Assembly: GCF_007671675.1 (NCBI RefSeq)
Contig: NZ_VCGW01000001.1
Span: 372,001-436,000, forward strand
DNA length: 64,000 nucleotides
DNA from: Marinobacter maritimus
GTDB lineage: Bacteria > Pseudomonadota > Gammaproteobacteria > Pseudomonadales > Oleiphilaceae
Direction: 5' to 3'
Shown here: one piece after another, positions 17,694 through 26,554 of the stretch
How positions within the stretch are numbered: position 1 is the first letter of the stretch
Layout of the letters: every line of letters starts with the position of its first letter
Made by a program: the position numbers and the translations under genes
The notes under the pieces: model-generated
What the model was told of the DNA's origin: nothing
The model's input: only the letters and a program-made list of their open reading frames with translations
Databases searched by the model: none

Positions 17694-18031
17694 ATAGCAA
17701 TGTCATGAAGCACAAAGGGCAACTAGGCTCTATCGAACATGATCTGGATCAGGGCGTGCTCTACGGAAAGCTTTTGTTTATTAATGACCTGGTGACGTAT
17801 GAGGCAGAGAGTCTGAGGGTGCTGGAGGCGGAGTTCAGAGTTTCAGTGGATGAATACCTGGCAGATTGTGAGCGTATGGGCATCTCGCCCAACAAGCCTT
17901 TTAAAGGCTCCTTCAATATTCGAATCGGACGGGAGTTGCACCAACAGTTGGCCATGAAAGCTGCGGAAGATGGGCTGGGTTTGAATGAAGCGGTTCAGCG
18001 GGCGGTTGAGGAATTTGTGGTGGCCAGATAA
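17690..18031 (+). CDS. hicB: HicB-family antitoxin
   Basis: The 113-residue product has an N-terminal HicB fold (GSIEHDLDQGVLYGKLLFINDLVTYEAESLRVLEAEFRVSVDEYL) and a C-terminal ribbon-helix-helix (KGSFNIRIGRELHQQLAMKAAEDGLGLNEAVQRAVEEFV) that should bind the upstream palindrome. I start it at ATG 17690, which overlaps the hicA stop as ATGA; the longer frame from 17633 would lie inside hicA. Toxin first, antitoxin second is the normal order for hicAB. Confidence 0.9.
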   Translation: MNSNVMKHKGQLGSIEHDLDQGVLYGKLLFINDLVTYEAESLRVLEAEFRVSVDEYLADCERMGISPNKPFKGSFNIRIGRELHQQLAMKAAEDGLGLNEAVQRAVEEFVVAR

Positions 18032-18036
18032 AACAC

Positions 18037-18072
18037 AAAAAGCCCGACTCGGAACTCCGGATCGGGCTTTTT
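18037..18072. terminator. Bidirectional terminator between hicB and flagellin gene
   Basis: An 11-bp stem AAAAAGCCCGA with its complement TCGGGCTTTTT encloses a loop that itself has a short stem. The A- and T-runs let it work in both directions for the convergent genes. Confidence 0.88.
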
Positions 18073-18084
18073 CGTGCTGGGCTA

Positions 18085-19935
18085 TTAACCCTGCAACAAC
18101 TGCAACACCTGCTGCGGTCGGGCATTGGCCTGGGCCAGTACCGAGAGGCCTGCCTGCTGCAGTACCTGGGTGCGGGCAAGTTCAGCGGATTCTGCCGCGA
18201 AGTCTGCATCGCGGATTCGGCTGTTTGAGGCCGAGAGGTTCTCAGACGTGGTGGCGAGGTTTGCAATCGTAGACTCGAAGCGATTCTGAACGGCACCGAG
18301 TTCTGCGCGGAAGCCGTTGATAGTGTCGATGGCGTAATCAATGGCAATCATCGCAAGGTCCGCGCCTTCCGGGGTAGAAATGTCCACTTCATTAACCGCC
18401 ACAGTGTTGTCTGCTGCTGTGCCGGTAATGGGCTGGCTTAGATCGCCGGCGCCACCAAACGAGCCGTCACCATCAATATCGGCGTTCACGGCAATGGTGA
18501 ACTCCTGGCCTAACTGAGATGAGAAAACAATGTCATTGTTACGGGCGTTAAGGTTGGCAGAGATACCCGTTTCGTTACTTTTTGCATTTACTTGGCCAAT
18601 AACGTCATTCAGTGATCTGGCGCCTTCAATGTTAATGATCTGACCGTTCAGGTCGACCTGAAAATCAATCTCATCGCCACGTTCAAATGCGTCGATCAGG
18701 GAGACGCCGGTTTGGCCTACGATTTCCAGAGACTGATCAAAGTTAGCCTGGGGGGTGCCGCCATCTGAGAAAGAAATATCCGTCAACGCAGCAGTGCCGT
18801 TGCCATTGGCTAATGTAAAGGTTAAATCATCGCCAGAAACGGCTGCGCTCAGCCCGGTTACTCCGAGTTGTGTGCTTACTGCGCTATTGAATTCTGTTAC
18901 GTTGGTGACGTTGCTCAAATCAAGAGTTACCGGAGTCCCATCAACTGTAACCGAGCCGGTATTTAGCTCGGAAAAGTTAAAACCCGTGAAGCCAGAGACC
19001 GTCAGGGTGTCGTCACCGGCGCCTGAGTTCAGCGTTGCGCCTGTTGCATCGGCAGGTGTTATTGCATTAACGGCCGCACTACTAAGATCAATAACCGCAT
19101 CAACTGCCCCATCACGCGAACTGGTGAAGGTCAACCGGTCGCCATCTACCCCTACCTGGATGTCAGCCACAGCGGCGAGCTGTTCTGGAGTCAATGGAGG
19201 TACGCTAGCCACGGAACCGTCCAATAGGCCTTCTACTTGACCGGCGAGGGCAGCTGGGTTGGCGTAAGTCTGGGTTGCAATGTTCACGGTTACATCATTG
19301 ACAGTGACTGAACCGCTGATGTCTGGCCCGCCAAATGTAAGGCCGGATTCGTTGGTTGTGGTTATTTCAGGTGTGGGGTTTTCCACAATCGAAATGCCCA
19401 GATTATTGCTCTGGCTGATAATTGAGCCTATCTGACTGCCTCTGGAATCCAAGCCGCTAATGGCAATTGTCTCACCGGTATTTGCACCCACCTGGAAGGT
19501 CTGGGTTGCAAAGGTTCCGTCCAGTACCTTCAGCCCGTTAAAAGAGGTCTGCGCCGCGATTCGGTTGATCTCCTCCACCCGCTGCTGCACTTCCTGATTC
19601 AGCGCCTGCCTGTCTGAAATGCTGTTCGTGGCGTTGGCGGACTGCACCGCCAGTTCACGGATGCGCTGCAAGTTGTTGGTGATCTCGTCCATCGCGCCTT
19701 CGGCGGTTTGTGCCAGAGAAATACCGTCGTTGGCATTCCTCTGTGCCTGATTCAGGCCGGAGATCTGGGACTGGAACCGCTCGGAAATCGCGAGGCCAGC
19801 GGCATCGTCTTTAGCGGAGTTGATACGCAGGCCAGAAGACAGCCGCTCCAGAGCCGTGTTGGCCTGGGTTTGTGAGGCGTTCAGATTGCGCTGGGCGTTC
19901 AGTGAGGCAATGTTGGTATTAATGACCTGTGGCAT
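18085..19935 (-). CDS. fliC: Flagellin, long form
   Basis: The 616-residue protein has the full flagellin D0/D1 ends: [39 protein letters not shown] and [17 protein letters not shown] at the start, and the C-terminal [25 protein letters not shown] with [13 protein letters not shown]. About 350 central residues (D2/D3, about 170-520) are variable, Gly/Thr/Asp-rich and contain few Lys. The start MPQVINTN at 19935 has GGGAG at the right distance; the frame can be read two codons further to a TTG. A sigma-54-like promoter lies about 100 bases upstream. A second, shorter flagellin gene is transcribed divergently. Confidence 0.95.
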   Translation of the reverse strand: MPQVINTNIASLNAQRNLNASQTQANTALERLSSGLRINSAKDDAAGLAISERFQSQISGLNQAQRNANDGISLAQTAEGAMDEITNNLQRIRELAVQSANATNSISDRQALNQEVQQRVEEINRIAAQTSFNGLKVLDGTFATQTFQVGANTGETIAISGLDSRGSQIGSIISQSNNLGISIVENPTPEITTTNESGLTFGGPDISGSVTVNDVTVNIATQTYANPAALAGQVEGLLDGSVASVPPLTPEQLAAVADIQVGVDGDRLTFTSSRDGAVDAVIDLSSAAVNAITPADATGATLNSGAGDDTLTVSGFTGFNFSELNTGSVTVDGTPVTLDLSNVTNVTEFNSAVSTQLGVTGLSAAVSGDDLTFTLANGNGTAALTDISFSDGGTPQANFDQSLEIVGQTGVSLIDAFERGDEIDFQVDLNGQIINIEGARSLNDVIGQVNAKSNETGISANLNARNNDIVFSSQLGQEFTIAVNADIDGDGSFGGAGDLSQPITGTAADNTVAVNEVDISTPEGADLAMIAIDYAIDTINGFRAELGAVQNRFESTIANLATTSENLSASNSRIRDADFAAESAELARTQVLQQAGLSVLAQANARPQQVLQLLQG

Positions 19936-20035
19936 ATCCAATCTCCCTACTCAGAGGTGCCGGGTCACGTTGCTCATATGGATAAAGGCAGCATACCGGC
20001 AAAGAATCGTTAAATGATCGTTTGGGAGAGAGTAA

Positions 20036-20052
20036 AGCGAAGTGTGTGCCAG
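20036..20052 (-). promoter_or_regulatory. Sigma-54-like promoter of the minus-strand flagellin gene
   Basis: Read on the minus strand this is CTGGCACACACTTCGCT, which matches the sigma-54 consensus YTGGCACG-N4-TTGCW with GG and GC exactly ten bases apart; the main mismatch is TCGC for TTGC. No sigma-28 element was found in front of this gene. Confidence 0.5.
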
Positions 20053-20303
20053 TTTTCTGGTTATTGGTTTAACCGTCTGATTGCAAAATGTTTTTTGTTT
20101 TTATTTTTGATTGGCTTTAGAGGGTGTTGCCAGAATTCCGGCGGGCAGAAAGGAATTGGCTTGCCGCTTTTTTAGGAGGTCTTGGCGGTAAGTTTAGCAA
20201 TTTTTGATAAAATCCTGAAAATAAAAAAAATCTATTAAAACATATGGTTATGTTTTTTCTGCTGTTATTTTACATTCCTTTACAAAATCTCCGACTCTTT
20301 TTC

Positions 20304-20330
20304 TAAAGCGCCTGATGGTCCTGCCGTTAA
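20304..20330 (+). promoter_or_regulatory. Sigma-28 promoter of the plus-strand flagellin gene
   Basis: TAAAGCGC, an 11-base spacer and GCCGTTAA match the FliA consensus TAAAGTTT-N11-GCCGATAA. It lies about 90 bases before the ATG of the shorter flagellin. Confidence 0.82.
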
Positions 20331-20419
20331 GAGGGATAACAGGGCGGCGCTCCAAACCAAAAAGAGAACGCCAGACCTCTTCCATGAAATAAAGACTATC
20401 AAGTCGAAGGAGAAGCAAT

Positions 20420-21913
20420 ATGGCTCTCGGTATTAACACTAACGTCGCTTCATTGAACGCTCAGAACCAGTTGAGCAAGTCCCAGGGTATGAACGATCAG
20501 GCGCTGCAGCGTTTGTCTTCTGGCCTGCGCATCAACTCGGCCAAAGACGATGCCGCTGGCCTTGCAATATCTACCCGGTTTTCTGCTCAGATTACAGGTC
20601 TGAACGTCGCACAGCGGAATGCGAACGATGGCATATCTTTGGCGCAGACGGCTGAAGGTGCGCTAAATGAGATTACTAACAACTTGCAGCGGATTCGTGA
20701 GCTGTCGGTTCAGTCAGCCAACGCGACTAACAGCGATTCTGATCGTCAAGCCTTGAACGATGAAGTTAAACAGCGGCTTGACGAAATTGATCGCATATCA
20801 TCGCAAACTGCATTTAATGGCTTAAAGGTTTTGGATGGATCGTTTGGTGCTCAGGCATTCCAAGTGGGTGCTAACGCAGGTGAAACGATTAGCGTGGATC
20901 TTTCCCAAGGAACCAAGGCTAACCAAATTGGTTCTATCGCTACCAAAGATGTGACGGTTGCTGGTGCTATCACCGCCGCTAACGGTGTTTCGATTTCTGT
21001 AGGGGATAATGCGTTTACAACAATTAACGCGTCCGAGAACAGGGAAGATTCAACAGGAGCAACGATAAATGGATACGACTCGGGTAGTGCGGCCCAGATT
21101 GCTAGAGCTATTAATGAATCTGGCGTAGATGGACTCACTGCATCCGCAAGCACAGAGGTAACTATTGGTACAGGTGATATCACCGCAGTGACTGGTGGCA
21201 CCGGAACTACGGATTATACCTTAGCTGTGAATGGTGTAGACGTTTACACCGTGAATCACGATTTTAGCGGTGGATTGACGTTAGACGGAAGTAACGTGGC
21301 GGCAGCCATTAACTCCAAGTCCGGCTCTACCGGTGTGTCGGCGGTTTGGGATAGCACCGATGGACTTACGCTGTCGTCCTCCGACGGTCGCACGATTAAT
21401 CTCGCGGAGTCGGTTGCAGTCGGGACGGTTGATGGTGGTATAACCGATCAGGGTGGGCAGTTTGCCGCTAACAAAGGTGAAGTTACATATTCCGCGTCTG
21501 AAAAGATCAACTTCAAAGCTACGGGCGGCTCTGCAGATTTGGCGAATACGTTGGGTCTCGCCAGTGGTTCAGCAGATGCAATCGATGTGGACCAAACAAC
21601 CGGTGTGCGTGATGCTGACATAAGTACTGTCGCGGGAGCAAACGACGCTATTTTGCGTGTCGATGCTGCTCTCGACTCAGTAAACAAAGTGCGCGGTGAA
21701 CTCGGTGCCATCCAGAACCGTTTTGAATCCACCATCGCTAACTTGGGTACTTCTGTAGAGAACCTTAGCGCCTCCAATAGCCGTATTCTGGACGCTGATT
21801 TTGCCGCAGAGACAGCTGCACTGGCTAAGTCTCAGGTACTTCAGCAGGCAGGCATCTCGGTACTGGCACAGGCTAATGCCCGTCCGCAGCAGGTCCTGTC
21901 CCTCCTGCAGTAA
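20420..21913 (+). CDS. fliC: Flagellin, short form
   Basis: The 497-residue protein shares the conserved D0/D1 ends with the divergent flagellin ([40 protein letters not shown]-terminal [25 protein letters not shown]) but has a different and shorter central region (about 170-400) rich in Gly, Thr and Ser. The start has a strong AAGGAG ribosome binding site. It is expected to be secreted through the flagellar export system and polymerise into the filament; FliS and FliD encoded downstream chaperone and cap it. A hairpin terminator follows the stop. Confidence 0.95.
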   Translation: MALGINTNVASLNAQNQLSKSQGMNDQALQRLSSGLRINSAKDDAAGLAISTRFSAQITGLNVAQRNANDGISLAQTAEGALNEITNNLQRIRELSVQSANATNSDSDRQALNDEVKQRLDEIDRISSQTAFNGLKVLDGSFGAQAFQVGANAGETISVDLSQGTKANQIGSIATKDVTVAGAITAANGVSISVGDNAFTTINASENREDSTGATINGYDSGSAAQIARAINESGVDGLTASASTEVTIGTGDITAVTGGTGTTDYTLAVNGVDVYTVNHDFSGGLTLDGSNVAAAINSKSGSTGVSAVWDSTDGLTLSSSDGRTINLAESVAVGTVDGGITDQGGQFAANKGEVTYSASEKINFKATGGSADLANTLGLASGSADAIDVDQTTGVRDADISTVAGANDAILRVDAALDSVNKVRGELGAIQNRFESTIANLGTSVENLSASNSRILDADFAAETAALAKSQVLQQAGISVLAQANARPQQVLSLLQ

Positions 21914-21930
21914 GGGGCTAGCGGTAACAG

Positions 21931-21954
21931 CCGGAACCTTCGGGTTCCGGTTTT
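21931..21954 (+). terminator. Rho-independent terminator after flagellin
   Basis: Stem CCGGAACC with a TTCG tetraloop and GGTTCCGG, followed by TTTT. It probably limits readthrough into flaG. Confidence 0.9.
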
Positions 21955-21983
21955 ACGCCGTTTGAGTTTAGCGAGGTAAAGCT

Positions 21984-22418
21984 ATGAATGACGTTAACCT
22001 GAATAGTCCGGATCTGAAGCTGGTGCGCTCTGGCGCCCAGGCTCCGGCAAAGGCAATGTCGTCATCTCAGGCCGAGGGCAGAAAGGCCCCTGACCTTGTT
22101 GCTTCATATGCCGGTACTCGTCAGGTTCAGAACCTCCAGGTTGCAAACGAAGCTTCGAAGGCTGAAAAGCTGAAGGAGCGCAGCGAAGCGCAACGGGAAG
22201 AGTTGGGCCAGGCGGTAAGCAAATTGAACGATTTTGTTCAGAATGTGCAGCGGGATCTCCAGTTTGAGGTGGATAACCAATCGGGGCAGACCATTGTGAA
22301 GGTGGTTGACCAGTCTACCCAGGAAGTGATTCGCCAGATGCCGGATGAAGTAGCATTGAGGTTGGCAGAGAAATTGCAGCAGGATGAACCGCTGACGTTG
22401 TTTAACATTAAAGTGTAA
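21984..22418 (+). CDS. flaG: FlaG family flagellar protein
   Basis: This 144-residue protein has the FlaG C-terminal domain: LNDFVQNVQRDLQFEVDNQSGQTIVKVVDQSTQEVIRQMPDEVALRLAEKL. The first 70 residues are polar and low in complexity. FlaG influences filament length in polar flagellated bacteria. It has no clear promoter of its own between the flagellin terminator and its start, so it probably relies on partial readthrough. A terminator hairpin follows. Confidence 0.92.
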   Translation: MNDVNLNSPDLKLVRSGAQAPAKAMSSSQAEGRKAPDLVASYAGTRQVQNLQVANEASKAEKLKERSEAQREELGQAVSKLNDFVQNVQRDLQFEVDNQSGQTIVKVVDQSTQEVIRQMPDEVALRLAEKLQQDEPLTLFNIKV

Positions 22419-22460
22419 GGGCTCGCCGCTTTTGCGCGGATGATGGCAACGGTATTTCAG

Positions 22461-22495
22461 CACCGCCGCACCTGAGAGGGTTCGGCGGTGTTTTT
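22461..22495 (+). terminator. Rho-independent terminator after flaG
   Basis: A 12-bp stem with one mismatch (CACCGCCGCACC and GGTTCGGCGGTG) is followed by TTTTT. Confidence 0.85.
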
Positions 22496-22516
22496 GGTTT
22501 TGGGAGTTGGGGCCTT

Positions 22517-22542
22517 CCCCCTCTCCCGCAGGGGGAGAGGGG
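22517..22542. repeat. Intergenic GC-rich hairpin repeat, copy 2
   Basis: CCCCCTCTCCCGC followed by AGGGGGAGAGGGG, the same family as the copies at 5481, 22609 and 25187. It is paired with an inverted copy 66 bases downstream. Confidence 0.65.
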
Positions 22543-22608
22543 AGATTACTCCCAGCGCCTAGGGGCAAGGTGAGGTTGCTTCCAGAGCCTGAGGCAGTGC
22601 AGTTAAAG

Positions 22609-22647
22609 CCCCTCGCCCCTCGCGGGGGAGGGGTTGGGGAGTGGGGG
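22609..22647. repeat. Intergenic GC-rich hairpin repeat, copy 3 (inverted)
   Basis: Read on the minus strand it is the same family (CCCCAACCCCTCCCCCGC then GAGGGGCGAGGGG). With copy 2 it forms a head-to-head pair like a REPIN/BIME element between flaG and fliD. Confidence 0.65.
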
Positions 22648-22694
22648 TAATAGTGCGCGATTACGCGGCGTTACAAATAAGCGGTAGAATGAGG

Positions 22695-22721
22695 CAAAGT
22701 TTTGCCGCTTGCGGCCGTTAA
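22695..22721 (+). promoter_or_regulatory. Sigma-28 promoter of fliD
   Basis: CAAAGTTT, an 11-base spacer and GCCGTTAA. The -10 block is identical to that of the plus-strand flagellin gene, which supports common control by FliA. It lies 42 bases before the fliD ATG. Confidence 0.82.
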
Positions 22722-22762
22722 ATAGAGTGTAAAGTGATCAGCCCCTTCAAGGAGGCATTGGT

Positions 22763-24757
22763 ATGGCAGGTATTTCATCGCTGGGTATTGGATCTGGCGT
22801 TTTGACGTCGGATCTGGTGGATCAGTTGGTTGCGGCAGAGCGTGCACCGACTGACAACCGGTTGACTCTGAGAACCCAGCAGTCAGAGGCTATGTTGTCT
22901 GCCTATGGCAAGCTGCGCAGTGCCATTACTGAACTGCGGCTGCCTATGAGCCAGTTGAGTTTTGCCGACAACTTGAAGGCGTTCTCAGCCACTTCATCTA
23001 ACGAAGATATCGGTGTCACAGTAGACAGCACAAAAGCCAATCGCGGCAGCTACAGTCTGGACGTGACCAGTTTGGCTTCTGCTCAGGCGCTGGCGTCGAA
23101 GGATGTGTTTGCAGACCGCGATACTGTTTCGGTTGGCGAGGGTAAGCTCACGTTGTCGGTGGGGGATAGAACCAAAGAGATCACCATAGACAGCAGCAAT
23201 AATTCCCTGCAGGGCCTGGCAAACGCTATTAACGATTCTGGCGTGGGTGTGTCCGCGGGGATCATTGATACGGGCAGCGGTTTTCAGTTAGTTCTCTCTG
23301 CTGATGAAACCGGCACCGCCAATGCGGTGAGCATCACGGCGAACGATAACGACGGCAATAACATTGATGGCGCCGGCCTGTCTCGCTTTGCGTTTAACAC
23401 CGATATGGAAGCAGGTGCAGGGTTCAGTGAGACCATTGCGGCTACCAACGCAGTAATGGAAATCAATGGCATTGAAGTTACCCGCTCCTCCAACAGTTTT
23501 GAAAATGTGATTGATGGCCTTTCGTTCAGCATCACGGATATAGGTACTTCGACCGTAAAAGTCAGCCAGGACGTTGGCGCGGTAACGGATCGGGTTCAGG
23601 GATTTGTCGATAAGTTCAACGCGCTGCAATCCACCATTGACAGCTTGGCTGGGTTCAATAGCGACGCTGGTGTGGGCAGCCTGCTCACAGGTGACAGCAC
23701 TGTGCGTGCACTTCAGGCCCAGTTACGCCAGGTGCTCACCGGTGTGGTGCCGGGCTTGGAGAATGCCAACGTCCGCAGTTTGGCCGATGTGGGCATTTCA
23801 ACTGACCCCAACACGGGTGCCTTGGAGTTTGACCGCGAAGAATTTGAAACTCAGTTAAAGAACAATCCCGATGATGTTACGGCACTGTTTGCTGAGCAGG
23901 GGAGGGCGACTGACAGCCAGGTGGAGTTTGTGCGCAGCGGCACGAACACCCAGGCGGGTAAATACGATATCAACGTTACTCAAGCAGCCACGCAGGGTAG
24001 GTTGGTCGGTGACTCCGGGGTGGCTGGAACGGTCACGATAGATGACAGTAATGACGAATTTACGCTGGAAATTAATCGCGACATTTCGGTAAACCTGAAG
24101 CTGACCCAAGGCGCGAGCGTTTCTCGCGAGGCGCTGGTGGCTGATATTCAGGCGCAACTGGATAGCGGCATTAACGCAGGCCTCAGTGATTCCGGTGAAG
24201 CAGTGCAGGTTGGGCTGGACAGCGATAACAAGCTTACGTTTACCTCGGGTAAATACGGCTCCGAGTCCAGCGTTAGCGTTACGTCGGTGGAAAACGGCAC
24301 TGGCACTGCGCTTGGCCTTTCGGTGGCGAGCGGTACCGATGGCCAGGATATCGCTGGCACCATTGGTGGTCAGGTAGCCAAGGGCGATGGCCAGGTGTTG
24401 TATCTGGGTAGCGATGATGGCCCGGCTTCTGGCCTGCAGGTGCGTGTTCTGGGAGACCAGACCGGCGCCCGTGGCTCTATCAATTTTGTACGGGGTGTTG
24501 GCAAAAGTACCGTCGATCTGGTGAATAGTTTTGTTGGTGCTGACGGCAAGCTTGAATCCCGCACCAGCAGCCTGAACCGCGAACTTGAAAAGATTCAGGA
24601 AAGTCAGATTCAGCTGGATATACGCATTGAGTCCTACCGGGAGCGCCTGGTGAAGCAATTCAGCGCCGCCGACTCGCTGATTTCACAGCTCAACAATACC
24701 CGAGATTACGTGACCCAGCAGCTTGAAGCACTGGCACCACAGAACAACCGTAAGTAA
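22763..24757 (+). CDS. fliD: Flagellar filament capping protein FliD
   Basis: The 664-residue protein starts with the FliD N-terminus (GISSLGIGSGVLTSDLVDQLVAAERAP) and ends with the coiled-coil segment RTSSLNRELEKIQESQIQLDIRIESYRERLVKQFSAADSLISQLNNTRDYVTQQL. The central part is variable. FliD forms the cap at the filament tip and guides flagellin folding. The start has AAGGAGG seven bases upstream. fliS follows within ten bases, so the two form one transcript from the sigma-28 promoter. Confidence 0.95.
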   Translation: MAGISSLGIGSGVLTSDLVDQLVAAERAPTDNRLTLRTQQSEAMLSAYGKLRSAITELRLPMSQLSFADNLKAFSATSSNEDIGVTVDSTKANRGSYSLDVTSLASAQALASKDVFADRDTVSVGEGKLTLSVGDRTKEITIDSSNNSLQGLANAINDSGVGVSAGIIDTGSGFQLVLSADETGTANAVSITANDNDGNNIDGAGLSRFAFNTDMEAGAGFSETIAATNAVMEINGIEVTRSSNSFENVIDGLSFSITDIGTSTVKVSQDVGAVTDRVQGFVDKFNALQSTIDSLAGFNSDAGVGSLLTGDSTVRALQAQLRQVLTGVVPGLENANVRSLADVGISTDPNTGALEFDREEFETQLKNNPDDVTALFAEQGRATDSQVEFVRSGTNTQAGKYDINVTQAATQGRLVGDSGVAGTVTIDDSNDEFTLEINRDISVNLKLTQGASVSREALVADIQAQLDSGINAGLSDSGEAVQVGLDSDNKLTFTSGKYGSESSVSVTSVENGTGTALGLSVASGTDGQDIAGTIGGQVAKGDGQVLYLGSDDGPASGLQVRVLGDQTGARGSINFVRGVGKSTVDLVNSFVGADGKLESRTSSLNRELEKIQESQIQLDIRIESYRERLVKQFSAADSLISQLNNTRDYVTQQLEALAPQNNRK

Positions 24758-24765
24758 CGAGGTTA

Positions 24766-25170
24766 ATGATGAACGGTTTACAAGCTTACCAACGCGTAAA
24801 TACCCAGACCAGCATCACCGATGCCGATCCTCACAAGCTGATTCAGTTGCTGTATAACGGTGCGCTAGAGCGTATCAATATGGCCAAGGCTCGCATGCAG
24901 GTCAAAGACTATGCGGGTAAAGGCAAGCTGATCGGTAAAGCGATTGAAATTATCGGTGGGCTGAAAAGCTTTCTGGATTTTGAAAAAGGCGGGGATTTGG
25001 CTGAGCGTCTTGAAGGTCTTTATGACTATATGGAGCGCACGCTTCTGGAAGCCAGTGCCAAGAATGATATAGCCAAGCTGGATGAAGTTGCAGATCTGCT
25101 GCGCTCTATCAAGGGCGGCTGGGATGGCATTCGGGAAGAGGCGTTGGGGCAGTCGGCCCAGGTTGGTTGA
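24766..25170 (+). CDS. fliS: Flagellar export chaperone FliS
   Basis: This 134-residue protein shows the FliS pattern AYQRVNTQTSITDADPHKLIQLLYNGALERINMAKARM and the later GLKSFLDFEKGGDLAERLEGLYDYMERTLLEA. FliS binds the C-terminus of flagellin in the cytosol and prevents premature polymerisation. Two adjacent ATG codons (24766, 24769) can start it. It ends the flagellar block; fliT is not seen. Confidence 0.94.
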   Translation: MMNGLQAYQRVNTQTSITDADPHKLIQLLYNGALERINMAKARMQVKDYAGKGKLIGKAIEIIGGLKSFLDFEKGGDLAERLEGLYDYMERTLLEASAKNDIAKLDEVADLLRSIKGGWDGIREEALGQSAQVG

Positions 25171-25186
25171 GTTTACTGCTTAAAAC

Positions 25187-25228
25187 GCCCCCTCTCCCCA
25201 ACCCCTCTCCCGCAAGGGGAGAGGGGCT
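25187..25228. repeat. Intergenic GC-rich hairpin repeat, copy 4
   Basis: GCCCCCTCTCCCC then AACCCCTCTCCCGC and AAGGGGAGAGGGG; same family and orientation as copies 1 and 2. It lies between fliS and argG. Confidence 0.65.
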
Positions 25229-25321
25229 AATGCCCGACCCCAATAGCCAACTCTCCCGCCATCCCGTACAATACCGCTCTTCTTTTCAATACATCCATTC
25301 TGTTCAGTCTGGAGCAAAAGC

Positions 25322-26533
25322 ATGTCTGATATTAAAAAGGTGGTTCTGGCCTACTCTGGCGGCCTGGATACTTCCGTTATTGTTCGGTGGTTGCAGGATA
25401 CCTATAACTGTGAGGTGGTCACTTTTACTGCCGATATCGGTCAGGGCGAGGAAGTTGAGCCTGCACGGGCGAAGGCTGAGGCGCTGGGGGTTAAGGAAAT
25501 CTATATCGAGGATCTGCGCGAGGAATTTGTGCGTGATTACGTGTTCCCGATGTTCCGCGCGAACACCATCTATGAAGGTGAGTACCTGCTGGGCACGTCA
25601 ATTGCCCGCCCGCTGATTGCCAAGCGTTTGATCGATATTGCTAACCAAACCGGCGCAGATGCCATTTCCCACGGAGCGACCGGCAAGGGTAACGATCAGG
25701 TTCGTTTTGAGCTTGGTGCTTATGCACTGAAGCCAGGTGTTAAGGTAATTGCGCCTTGGCGCGAGTGGGATTTGAACTCCCGTGAGAAGCTGTTGGCCTA
25801 CTGTGCAGAACGCGATATCCCGGTTGAGATGAAGAAGGGTAAGTCGCCTTACTCTATGGATGCCAATCTGCTGCATATTTCCTACGAAGGCATGAATCTG
25901 GAAGACCCCTGGTCGGAAGCCGAGGAAGAGATGTGGCGCTGGAGCGTTTCTCCCGAAGCTGCGCCAGACAAGCCAACCTACATTGAGCTCACCTACCGCA
26001 AAGGCGACATTGTTGCCGTAGACGGTGTGGAGATGAAGGCGCACGAAGTTCTGGAAAACCTGAACAAGGTTGCCGGCGCCAATGGTATTGGTCGTCTGGA
26101 TATCGTTGAGAACCGTTACGTGGGCATGAAGTCCCGTGGCTGCTACGAAACACCGGGTGGCACGATTATGCTGCGTGGCCACCGTGCCATCGAATCCATC
26201 ACCCTGGACCGTGAAGTGGCGCACCTGAAAGACAGTCTGATGCCGCGTTATGCCGAGGTTATTTATAACGGCTACTGGTGGTCGCCTGAGCGTGAAGCTC
26301 TGCAGGCACTGATTGACCAGACTCAGGAATATGTGAATGGAACGGTTCGCCTGAAGCTCTACAAGGGCAACGTTGATGTTGTTGGCCGTAAGTCTGATGA
26401 CTCACTGTTCGATGAGACGATCGCGACTTTCGAAGAAGATCATGGTGCTTACGACCAGAAAGACGCAGAAGGCTTCATCAAGCTGAACGCTTTGCGCTTG
26501 CGGATTGCCGCTGGTAAAGGTCGCAAGCTTTAA
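25322..26533 (+). CDS. argG: Argininosuccinate synthase
   Basis: The 403-residue protein is full length. It begins with the PP-loop ATP motif [15 protein letters not shown] and holds the family blocks [15 protein letters not shown] and [17 protein letters not shown]. It joins citrulline and aspartate with ATP in the second to last step of arginine synthesis, in the cytosol. It is a single gene with its own leader between the fliS-side repeat and the ATG. Confidence 0.97.
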   Translation: MSDIKKVVLAYSGGLDTSVIVRWLQDTYNCEVVTFTADIGQGEEVEPARAKAEALGVKEIYIEDLREEFVRDYVFPMFRANTIYEGEYLLGTSIARPLIAKRLIDIANQTGADAISHGATGKGNDQVRFELGAYALKPGVKVIAPWREWDLNSREKLLAYCAERDIPVEMKKGKSPYSMDANLLHISYEGMNLEDPWSEAEEEMWRWSVSPEAAPDKPTYIELTYRKGDIVAVDGVEMKAHEVLENLNKVAGANGIGRLDIVENRYVGMKSRGCYETPGGTIMLRGHRAIESITLDREVAHLKDSLMPRYAEVIYNGYWWSPEREALQALIDQTQEYVNGTVRLKLYKGNVDVVGRKSDDSLFDETIATFEEDHGAYDQKDAEGFIKLNALRLRIAAGKGRKL

Positions 26534-26554
26534 GGTCAGCCCCAAGCCGTACAA

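Noticed and set aside
22609..22647. Terminator for flaG at the second GC-rich repeat
   Set aside because: There is no T-run, and a proper terminator lies at 22461-22495; it fits better as a repeat copy.
23855..24658. Minus-strand open frame of 267 codons opposite fliD
   Set aside because: The plus strand is a strong FliD match with a promoter; this frame has no coding features.
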